From: Anagrus nilaparvatae
Taxonomy: Eukaryota; Arthropoda; Insecta; Hymenoptera; Mymaridae
Reading direction: 5' to 3'
Length of the DNA stretch: 64,000 nt
NCBI GenBank assembly: GCA_022575985.1
Contig: JAKSXM010000205.1
Location: 124,001 to 188,000 of the forward strand
The notes under the pieces are model-generated. The model ran no database searches, was not told where the DNA came from, and saw only the letters and a list, made by a program, of their open reading frames with translations. The position numbers were made by a program, and so were the translations under genes. Positions 21,156 to 33,300 of the stretch are shown piece after piece; position 1 is the stretch's first letter; each line of letters starts with the position of its first letter.

Positions 21156-24100
21156 ATCTATAGTTAAAATACAAGGGCTTACAAGTTTTTAGCTGTTAAA
21201 CTGGATTAAAGTAGCACGATATTTTATTATCTTAAGTTTTTCTTTTAGGTACATTTTTATTTATTTTTTCCTACAAACTAATGGATAAATTGTAAAAAAA
21301 TTCACATAAATTTTGAGTTTTATTATTTAAACAAAATAAATAAAATACTAAATAAATAAAATAATTAACTTACCATTTTAACCAATTAGTAAATACAGAA
21401 AGCTTTTAAAATTAAAAAAAAAAATTTTTGTAACAAAAAGAAAAAAAACATCTAATCCGAGGAACTCCTGATTGATTACTTAATCTATAAAGGAGCTTTT
21501 AAAAATTTTTGGTTCCCTTCTATATAAGATTAAAAATTTTTTATATGATACTTTGTTAATCATAATTGTACTTGAAGAAATAAAATATAAATATCGATAA
21601 TAAAAATTGTTTTCGGATTCTGCGAATCAAAAAAAGCAATTTCTCTTTATGACTAAAATGTTATTTAAAAAATAAAAAAAGTGTAAGTATTTTTTTTTGG
21701 ACATTTATAAATATTTTATTGTATGTGTCCTTATTTATAATATAAATTGGTATTTCTCATTGAGTATTTTTGATTATAGTTTTATATTACATATAATTTG
21801 ATATTATTTTAAAATATATTTTTATTACGTTTTCTCAGAATAATTTTTAGTAATAAAAACTTTTTCTTCAAAAAAATTTCATGTATCAAAAAGTTTATTA
21901 AGCTAAAATTTTAACTATAAATTAATATAATTAATATAAATTTAAAAATTTATTACTGTTATAAAAATGAAAAAAAATAAACAATTTAATCACTTTGAGT
22001 TATATTATTATACCTCTGTTTAAAATTATGTAACGGAAATGGGAGAAATAAGAATATTTAAAATATAAAAAATCATACACATTTATAATATAGGCGTGAA
22101 AATTATATGAAATCTTAATGAATAAAATAAATTTTTTTTACCGTTTGGGGGAGTCAATTTTTCCCAGTGACCCCCCTTTGGATCAGCCCTTGAACTATAA
22201 TTTACATTGCATTTAACATTGGGATTAATCGTTCCTATTGTTCTGGAGCTATAATAAGTTCGTTAATTTTCCCTTATTTTTGGCGGTGTAGAACGAGGTC
22301 TACATTATTATTGAATCTATTATACAATTTTTTAATGATGGTTTTATTAACGTTAAAGTATGCAACCCATAATTGTCACTATTTTCATTGGATTCTAAAT
22401 TTTTTTTTGACCTCAACATTTATAATATGCTGTATACTAGCTAAATGCTTATCAAAAATATTTGTTCTGGCAGACATCGATTTGTTAAAAAATCTGCAGT
22501 AACCTTTATGAACACCTCCGATACAAGGGCTTAATCAAAGCTTATATTCTGGAATACCTTCTCAAAAATCTCTATACAAGCGATCCTTTTTTACTGAAAA
22601 TAAAATGTTATAATTATTATTACTGTACCTGCAAAATTTAGAGATGTAACTATAACTGTAAACTTTTTTTTTCCAGGAAAAAAAAAATTAAATTAAAAAT
22701 ATTGCACAATAATAACATGTTATTTCCCACAGCTACTTTTATTTTAAAATATTATTGAAGAATATTAGAATATTAAAATAAAAATACAAAAATTTTTTTA
22801 AAAATATTTTCTTAATCTTAATATTTATATTTTGAAGTTAGAAGCTACAGAATTTTTCATTATTGTGTAAGTCTTATTATTGTTAACCTTTTCTCTAATC
22901 AGTTCTGATATCAAACTAATTAGCGTGATAGCACTGGAGTAATGGGGTGTAAATATTAAGGGGTGGTTTCCTCCCCTTAAATGTAAATATAAGTAGCAAA
23001 AAAATATTGGTTATTTAATAGGTCTTCACCCCCTACAATATATTAAAATGTCATCAAATTCGTGAGTCATTACATCGTGTGTGGAAACCTCGAGTAACTT
23101 CTTTGTTAGTGAAATTGATCTAAATGGAAGGTAAGAGTCTGCGTTTTTGAATAAACCAGTTGAACTGGATACATTATAAAAATATAATACTCATTTTTAT
23201 GAATGCCCTAGATTCAAAAATTTCCAAAATGACAGCTGCTAAAAATAAAATTTTTAATTTACACAGTTCATTATTTTGCAAAAATGTAAAGCCATAGTTA
23301 TTTAACTGATTTATAATAGCAGCCAGTCTGCAGTCCCAATCGTTCTATGCTGTTACCACCAGTGAACCACGCGTTATATATTTAAAAAGCAAAAATTCTA
23401 GTTCTTGTTTTTTTAAATTGGCAATTTTTTTTGTAATTTTCAAAAAAAAAAATTTTTATTATCAATCATTTTAAATTACAGATTTTATTTTCAAATTAAA
23501 TTTATATACATTTTTGAAGGTGAAAAACCTTTACACTTAGTTTTTTTAATTTCATTCATTTTAAAACGATTTATAAATATTCACTATCATAAACGTATTT
23601 ATAAATATTTATTTTATTATATATAACAAATCGTCATAATAATATTAATTGTTTACAACTTTTCTTATTAATCTAATATTTTACTTACATATAAATTTAT
23701 TTAAGTATATCATATAGTTTTTGGCAGTGAGCAATTAATTAATATCATTTCTTGACATATGATGGACTTATAACTTTAAAATTTATTATTTTACTTAATT
23801 TTTTTTTCTTATTAAGTAGTACTCGATGGTTTTTTTGTTGTTGTTTTGTAAAGCATTGAAAGTATAAAAAAATTTTTTTTAGTATACAGTACCAGCCGTA
23901 CAAAATATTTTTTATGTACTTAATATAATAATTATGATATATATTTTTTTTATAAATGTGCATTTTGTACAAAAAATTTTTTTTTAATTTTTGTAAAATT
24001 GACAAAAAATTGTTTTTTTTTTTATTTTTAACATAATATTTACATATGTTTATTATACATTAAATTTAATTTTATATGTAATATAGTAATATATTGGCTG

Positions 24101-24294
24101 GCAAACATACTGACAACTATGTTCATATTTGTATAGAAGACTGACGACAAAGACTATTGGTATAATCCATCTCTATGTAATATACTTTTTTTTTTAACAA
24201 ATATTTAAGATATTTTAAATTTATATCATTTTACAGACTGGTATTGTCTTTTAACATCAAGCAAATAATTTCTTTTTAAAAATTTTAAGATAGA
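21156..24294. other. AT-rich intergenic / Dscam 3' flank
   Basis: No gene was supported. The part next to 24294 must include the 3' UTR of the Dscam gene. Candidate AATAAA signals on the minus strand are too common in this base composition to choose one. A CCCAGTGACCCCCCTTTGGA-like patch near 22160 resembles other dispersed repeats. Confidence 0.45.
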
Positions 24295-24346
24295 TCATAC
24301 ATGTATTGTAAATTCTTGCCTTTCATGCTCTTTACGTGGATGATAT
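24295..24346 (-). CDS. Dscam: Dscam exon: last coding exon and stop
   Basis: A 52-bp exon encodes YHPRKEHERQEFTIHV and a TGA stop. The final I-H-V matches the hydrophobic-x-hydrophobic class of PDZ ligands, a plausible docking site. The exon was placed by its TTTTTCAG acceptor and exact phase. Confidence 0.88.
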
Positions 24347-27300
24347 CTGAAAAATAAAAGCATTTTTATAAACATTAATCTTCAATTATATATTTCGTAA
24401 ATTTTATCATAAAAAATAATTTACTACTGTTTCTTATTTTAAGCAATTCAAGAATTGCTACTGGGGTCGGGTACCAAACGTGTTTTTAGCAGTACACAGT
24501 TTTTATATGATTGCGTGGGCTGTGTCTGCGTAAAAAATGTTAAAAGATTATGTGACTGACAACCAGTAAAATACAGCCAGTACAGAGCAATGAAAAACAT
24601 GTTCGGCATCTGACCCCTGGGCCCTGTAAGTAACCCTAAATATATATTGAAGATTAGGTACTTACACGCAAAGAAAAAGAATAATAAAATTAACTTCTAC
24701 AAATTTTGTAAATATACAAATACAAATTAACAAACATTGGTGAATATAATCAAAAAATTAGCAAATTTTACAAAAAAAATTTTTTCGAACAGTCATGTTG
24801 AAAGCGTGGAAAAAAATTTCTGAAATTTCTGACCGGATTTTTTTTTTAAGTGTAGCAACATTTGTTCAATCTAATTTTACTATACAAACAAGGTAGTCAG
24901 AAAGCTCTTTTAAGTTACTTAAAGACCAATATTTTTTTTATGTATTATAGATCACTAAGAAATTTAAAAAAGATTTGATAATTCATCGTGATTTAGTAAA
25001 AGTAAAAAAAAAACAAGATTAAATTAAATTTAATAATATTTTGCACATAAAAAAAACATACTTAGCAAGCATTGTTTCGATAACTTCTATTGGAAGTCTA
25101 CCGAGACTGCCACCATGCCGATTGCCAATAGATTGCCCTTTCCATTCTCGATTGCATTCTGGTTCGATCAGTTCTTGACTGTCGCTGAAATCGCTTGGTG
25201 GTAACAGCGTCATGTTCTCCACTGAACTATGCACATTTTTTATATGAGCAAAATATTTAAAAAAAATTTTTCCTCATTATATTTTTTAAAAGTTAATAAT
25301 TATTTTAATATTTATAAAGCTTTTACTATTTTTACATAACTTATATATTTATAGCTTGCTTAAAACTGTGATAAATTATTTTGTGTTTTCAATAACAAAC
25401 CTATAAGCTCTACCGCATATTGCAGAAAGTAAGAAGCAGTTTTTTTATTTTTTATAATAAAATTTAAAGTGCTTAAAAGCTGTGAAATTTCTAATTTAGC
25501 TGTTAATCTATATAAAATCAAACAAACCTTGGCTACCTTCTAGATGATCTGTTATTACAATGAAGATGGCGACGCCTAAACGATGGAGATACGTCATTAT
25601 TTGATTCCGTACTTGATTCGATACCTCGTGAAAAAGCATCTAATATATGAAAAAACACAAAGACAAATAGAAAAATGATAAAGAGAATTAAAAAAAAAAA
25701 ATAATTTACCTCTACAAGGTTTTACGGGTACTCTATAGCTAGATCCAGAACACTCACCACAAGGACTACCAGATGTATCACTTCCTGAACCTTGTCGATT
25801 ATTTCTCATCTTATTTTCTGTTTCAGCAATACTTGGGAAGTAACGCTGTTTGTGCCACCTTGGAGATTTAGTTCTAAAACGTAAAAACTTTAGTCCTTTA
25901 TTAAAAAAAATTTTTATTTTTTTATTTTAAATACTTCACCTATCAAAGTCCATTGTCGTACGATCGTAATCAATATTATTAATATCTTCATTGTCTAAAT
26001 GTCCAAATGTTTTAAATTGCATTGTATAATCTAAAGTGCCTGATGTTACGGTTCTATTGTCACGACCAGGAACACTAAATGTTGCATAAGGACTTATCTC
26101 GTACATTTCTGAAACTACGTCTACTTAAAGAAAATAAATTAAATAATTTAATTAATCACAAGTAATTTTTTTTTTTTTTTTTTTTTGATTTACCTGAGCC
26201 ATGTTCTTGAACTTTGTGGTTGTCTTGTTTGACTGGTGAGCTTGTATAAACCTGATGATTTCTTCTATTATCACGTTCAGCTGTTGATTTCAATTGTACC
26301 GTAGACATACCACTGGATAAATGGTGTGACTGGTGGACACCTAAACCAGGTTGTTGCTGACCTGGTAATATATCTCCTAAATATCCACTTCTAAAGTCAG
26401 GACACCTTAAATCGATAATTAAAAATTATGTTTCTTAGATAAATTTTTTAGGATTGTTAAAGTATTCAATGTACCATTTATACCTTCCAGTCCGTTTTAG
26501 TATTATATATCCAACAAATACAGCAAACATAATTAAAACAATCGCGCTAAATAATGGAATTGCAATATAAAAAATTTTATAATTTGATGAACTGCTTATG
26601 GAATCCTCCCCTAAAATAATATCGTTTACTGGGCCAATGTTAACTCCGCTAAGGGTTGTTGTAGCGAAATCCATAAAAACTTGAGTTGAGCCAGCATCGT
26701 TATGAGCAGTTAATCTGAGGCTATACCATGTTGCGGGTTTTAAATCTCGAATCAAAATATTATCTGTAGCCTGGCTTGTTACTAAAGTCCAAGGTTCCCC
26801 TCCTGTTTTCTTTCGAAACTCAACCGTATAATATTGAATGGGGCAATCACCATTTGGCCAATTGAGAAGATTTAATTTTACAGATGTTGCATTCGCAAGA
26901 ATTATTTCTCTTTCTTTTGGAATCAAAGGAGCTGTATTTTGAAAACATCGTTAAAAACAAAAGTTTAAAACTACTTTATAAAAAAATGAGTAAAAAAAAT
27001 ATATTTACATGTTCCTTTAGTCGTAGCACTAATTAATTTACTTGGTTCACCAGTACCAACACGATTTTGAGCTGTTAAATGTGCAATATAAGATGAACCA
27101 CACTGAAGTCCAGTCAATGTCAATTCTGTATGTTCTGGTGATACTGCTATTTCTTCCCAACCTCCTTTATCTTTTTTATAACTTAAGGTATATCCTTGAA
27201 TGCTAGCCCCTCCATTATCAGGATGATTCCAATTGAATCTTATGCTGTCTCTAGTCGTATATTGTAAATCTAAGCCTGGGGCTTTTGGTGGCATGACAAC

Positions 27301-30300
27301 AATTAAAGAATATGTAATTGAATCATCTCCATGTGAATTGCTTGTAGAGCATGTATAGTTGCCAGCAACTGATTGCTCTAAACCTAATGTGCAAATTATA
27401 AGTTTCAAAAAATTGCGGTAAAACGCTTTAAATTGATTAATAAGTGTGCTACCATTAATTTTTAAATGCCCATCAGAAGTTATTTCATAAAATCTACTTG
27501 ATGAAATATGCCTATTTTTGTATGTCCAGTGACGTCTTGGCGATGGATTACCAACTACAATACAAGAAAGCTTTATTGATGATTTAACGGGTTTTCTCAA
27601 AATCTGAGAAAATGATGCAACTCGCGCTGGAGCTAGAAAAAAAATTTATAGTGTTAGGAGAATTAATTAAAATAGTGAACAAATAAAGCTAGTTTGTAAA
27701 TGCACCCCACTAAAATAGTTTTTTTTTTTAATTTTTAAACCAAAGCTATATTTTACAGCTTCTCCTGTTCGCCAAAATAATGAGTATTTTTCGAAAGTAC
27801 TAACATGACTCAATGGAAATTGTTTTGAATGCTTATTTCATTTAAAACAATTTCCATTGAGTCATGTTAATAATGAAATAAGTCCTTGAAACTAATTTGA
27901 CTATCGCTTATATTATTATTCAAATTTTTACTATTAATAAATTTATAAATCGTTGAATTAAAAAAAAAATCGCTAGTCCAACAAATTTTAGAGTCTTATT
28001 CAATATATTTTTAATATATTATTAATATATTGAACAAGGCCTTTTAATTATTTTTTTATAACAAAAGTGACTAAAATGAATATTCAAGGATTCATATTCT
28101 TTCGTTAGTCACAAAAAAATTATTTATATGTATGAAAGAACTTCCACCGAAACTGGGCCCAAGTTGGACTGAAGAGTCAGAGAAATCGGCTGAAACTATT
28201 ATTTTTCCAAAATTACAACTAAAAATAAGTACTCTCAGCCAATTTTAGCTTTCTAGTTCAAATCTTTCATTTTGGCAGCCGTTTTTGTGTTTTTAGCCTG
28301 CTTTGAAAAATTGACTTGAAATATTAATATTCTGCTGTCACATGCTTATTTTACGACGAAAATTCCTATGTAAAATTTCCCGAAGTATTTAAATTTTTAG
28401 TTAAATTTTGATTTCGTTTCATGACTTGGCGGCAAATTCAAAACTTTGAACAAATCATAATTTTAAAAATATTACGATTTGATCTGGAGCTTTCAGATTA
28501 GCGTATTCCATGGGGTTTTTTTTTGAGGTTGGAAAAAGGTTACAAAACCTTCAAATCAGGTTATAAACCCATGTTCAAATCAAATTTGGAACCCCGGAAT
28601 CAAATTCTGTGGAAAATTTTCTATAAGGACCTAAGAGGAAAATATTTTTAACCGCAATATATTTAGCAGCAAAAATATGAATATTGATGAATGTGAATTT
28701 ACTAAAGTAGACCAAAAAAAAACAAAAATGGCTACAAAATGTCAGATTTGACTTAGAAATCTGTAATTGTTTGAGAGAACTTAATATTTTTAAATATACT
28801 TTCAGGAAAAAATAGTTTGGGCCGATTTCTCAACCCTCAACCAACTGAAAACTCCACGCGGAGTTGCAACATGAGTTGCACGGAGTTGAAATTGAGTTGC
28901 AGTGGAGTTTTTAGTTGTTTGAGGATTGCGATTTCTGAAATCTTCATTTATAAGTGCTAAATAAAACAGCTAAATTTTACAATAAAACGGTACCAACCTT
29001 TCATTGCCGGTGTTTGCGAAACAACAGTTGTTGCTTCACCTTCTCCAATTATTGTAGAAGCAGTTACCCAAAATTCATAAAGTTGTCTAAATCAATTAAA
29101 ATATTTTTAATTTAGATAATTTAAATAGTTTAAATTAATGATTAAATAAATTATTATTTTTAAAGAATAGTATAAATAATACCTTTCATTAAATTCTCTT
29201 AACTCCTTTGTGATTGTATCAAAAGATGAAGTAATAGGTTCATGTATTGTATATGTATTGTGTCTACTTGATCCAGATTCCCTAAAATAAACTGTATACT
29301 TTGATATACGGCCGTTTGCCTGCGAAGGTGGCAACCATGATACCAAAATAGAGTCAGATGATAAAGCTAACGCTTTTATAGCAGCTGGTTGGCCCGGCAC
29401 TGTTTTAAATATTATTTAAATTAATAATTAAATATTTATTTTTATATTTCAAAAAACGTAATTAAAAAAAAAATTATAATTTACCATCTTCTTCTGTTTC
29501 GCAATATATTGGAGAACTTAAAACACCATCTCCAGCTCCTGTATAAGCTAATACTCTAATAGAATAATTCGTAAATTTATATAAAGTATGTAAATATGTT
29601 TCATCACTTGCAGTCTTTTTTATTTCTCCTATAGTTGATATTTCCACTGAAATAATTTTATACATTTTTAAAAAATCTACAAAAATAACTTAAAATTTTA
29701 AAATATTTATTAAAACATACTGTTATCTGTTGGCACAGGTCTATAAAAAACTTTGTATCCTTGGATAATTCCTCCATGCAGATGAGCTGGAGGCATTTTC
29801 CATTGTACTTTAACGCTTTGTGACGTAAGAGAGGAACAAGTGACCTGACTAGGAGGTGCACTAGGAACTGTAAAATAGAAAATTATTATTCAAACAGGTT
29901 TTTTTTTTAAATATTTTTTAGCAAATGTATTATAAATTTCGGTTACCTCCTTCTTGAGTTGTGCCAACTAGAGGACTACTAGCAGGCCCACTAGCAATAC
30001 TATTAAAAGCTCTAATTGTAATATCATATTTGGTAAAATTTCTTAACCCTGTTAATTGTACTTTATTGGTAGCCCAACCATTTATATTTAAACTTTTGCT
30101 TTGATTAACACCGGAAGTTGAAGAGGAGTGTTCTGCCCAAGTAATTATATAACCAAGAAGATCGCCATTACACGATTCTTTCGGCGGAGGCTGTTAATGA
30201 AAAAGACGACGAGTAAGGATTTTATTTTATTTATGTGAATATGCTATGAATAATTTATACTAAAAATTACCTCCCAGGTGACTATAAGTTCTCCAGGTCC

Positions 30301-33300
30301 TGCTGAACTAACTTTGATATTTTGAGGTGGTTCAGTCGGTGCTTTAATGAATCAAAATAAAGAAAAATAAAATTTCAAGATTTAATTAAGCATGCAAATA
30401 AATTTGGTAACTAATTTTTGTTACCTTCTTCTTGAGTTTTAGCTATTACAGGACTAGTTGGTTCACTCGAATCAATAAAATTTATAGCGAAAATTCTAAA
30501 TTTATATGTAACTGATGGATGAAGTCCAGATACTAATGCAACTTCTTGGTCTTCATTCGTTGTATCATAACGTGTTATAACTAAAAAAAAAAAAAAAAAT
30601 ATTTTTATAAAATGCTATTTTTAATCTTCAAAAACTCCTACCATTTTGAGTTGGGTTCGAACCCGTAAGAAAAAAGGATCCAGGAATATGAGTAATATTG
30701 TGAGTTTTAGATGATTCCCAATCATCGTGTAAGATAGAATGCGTAACAGTTTGATATTGAATAACGTATTCTCGAATTGCGCTGTTCCCATCAAAGGCCT
30801 TGTTCCAAGAAAGTTTTACAGATCTTGAACTTATCTCGATGACTTCTAAATTTGACGGCGAATCTGGCCTTTCTGTTCAAAGAAATTGTTACAATTATTT
30901 TTTAATTTAATACAAATGTATACGTTAAAACAATTTTACAGTGTAACTTAGCATCGAATTTAAAGCCATTTGTGAATTCACAAACAAAAAAAAATAAGAT
31001 TTATTTTTAGAAAATTTAAAACTTGTAAATATATAAAAAGAGAATTCGTATAAAATTTTAATTTTTTAGTTAAAAAATTCAAGTTCCATTATTTTCAAAG
31101 ATAAATTACGCTTTAAAGAAATTTTAACATTAATTAAAATGAATTAATGGTATCAATTAATAAAAAGAAAATATGTCAATTAAACAATCAATTATTTGAG
31201 ATAATGAAAAGTTAGTATTTTATTAAAGCAAACCTTGTACGGCAAGATAAATAAGATGTTCGCTTCTTCCATAATCGTTGTCAGCTGTACATCTATAAAC
31301 ACCTGAGTCTTGTCGATCACTCACAGCAATAGATAGTTGAGACTTTAAGCCATTATCCGTTTTTACTTGACTTAAACCCAAACGGTGATTACTCATGTCG
31401 AGACGATTATTATTGTGCATCCATTGAACATTTATTGGATTGTCTCCTATTACCGTACAATCAAGCACAGTAGATTCGCTTCTTCGAATCGTTACATTTT
31501 TACTCGGATGTTCAAATCTCGCTGGTTCTGTTGAGTTATTTTATAGTTGAATTTATTTATTTACTTATGAGTTAAAAAGTTTTAAGTTTTACCGTTAACA
31601 GACACATATACAATTTTGCTAAGTCCAGTTCCGATATTGTTGTTCGCTTTACAAAGATAATGGCCTTCATGCTGTGGTCCAGCAGATGCAGTATAAAGTG
31701 TACCATTGGGAAATATCGTAAGCCTGCCATCAAGAAGATCAGTTAAAAGTTGAAAATCGTTAGTCGTTCTTGCACGACCTCTAAGCCAGGTTATTTGTGG
31801 GGGTGGAAAACCAGTAGCTTTGCAGTGAACGTAAAGAGCATTTCCAAGTAAAGTTGAAACATCCTGTGGTTCGAATGTCCATTGAGGTGGAACTTTTACT
31901 TGTAATTCTGCGGTTTCATTTACTTTAGCTGCTTTATTCGTTGCTATACACGTATATTTACCACTATGACGCGATGAGACTTCTTTAAATACGAGAAAAC
32001 TGTAAAATTCATCGCGTTTTTCTTGAATCTAAAAAAAAAAAATGTATATTTGTTTTGTAAATATTTAATTGAAAATAAATAAATATGCGTAACAGAGGTA
32101 AAAAATGTCATAAACAAATTTTGATTTATTTTTATAGTTCTTTTTAATTTTTGAAAGTTTGACTTTAGTAAATAATAAATTAACTTTCTAATTTTATCAG
32201 TTTATAAGCTTTTATAATTTATTTAAATAACAAGCTCAAAGAACTTTCTGTATTAGAGTAACAAAATTTAGAATTAAATAAGTTTTTTTTTTTTCACTAG
32301 TTTTAAAATTAAATTAGTTCGTAATTTTTCCTAGAAATTTCGTTGTTAGAAATAATTTTTATTAGATTAAAGTTAGGTACCTAAGTAAAATTTAATTAAA
32401 AAAATTTATTAACTAAGCACAGGATTTTAATTTAGAAATTAAATGAAAATCGTATTTTTATAAATTTAGAAGCTTTTTTATTAAACTTTTATTTTATTGA
32501 AAATAATAAACTATTTTACACAACAATGTTTTTAATTTTTATTTAATAAGCTGTAATTATTATTATGATTATCATCATTTTTACTTTTTAATATTATTTA
32601 TAAGCTTCTTATTGTTATTTAAAATCGATTTTCGATGCATTAATTATTATTTCCACCAATCATTAATTAATTGGATTATTAAAAAAAAAGTATTAAATAA
32701 AAATATTTGAAAAAAGTATTTTTATTTTTTTTTAGGTCATGAAATAATTAAAAAAAAAATGCTATAAATCGAATGTTTTTAGAATATTATTCAAGAGATT
32801 AAAAGTTATATAAAATCCTTAGTCGACGATTATTCATTAAATAAATATTTATGACTTTATACGAGAATATAAAATCCTAGATATTATTGATCTCAAAATT
32901 TGTGAATGACCTTTTTTAATATTTATAAAGCTTAGTGTGCAAAAATCAAAATGTATCAGTAGTATTACATCTAAAGAAGACGTTAGTGGTTCTCCATCCT
33001 TTAACCAAGAAAAATGTATTGGCAAATCTCCAGATGTTATACTGCATGCTATTTGGGCTCTACTTCCTTTTTGAAGATTCGGCGGAAAACTTAAAGGACT
33101 CATTACTGGTGGACCTTAAAACAATAAAAATAACAAAAATTTAAATTGATTTTTATAAATACAACACCATTTTAAATAAACTTAGTAGATTGGTACATGA
33201 GGGGTTCTACCCCAAACAGGCCTAAGTGGAACTTAAGGGTCGCATAGATAGGGTCAAATTATTTTTTTTCGGAAGTACAACTAAAAAAAAGAAACCTTAG

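Noticed and set aside
22280..22560. Weakly hAT-like words on the minus strand
   Set aside because: Only scattered residues match, in changing frames; not enough to call a relic.
24000..24100. Dscam polyadenylation site
   Set aside because: AATAAA-like words are expected by chance in this AT-rich sequence, so no single site can be supported.
32935..33144. Plus-strand frame over Dscam Ig7
   Set aside because: Antisense shadow of a Dscam exon with matching splice signals on the minus strand.
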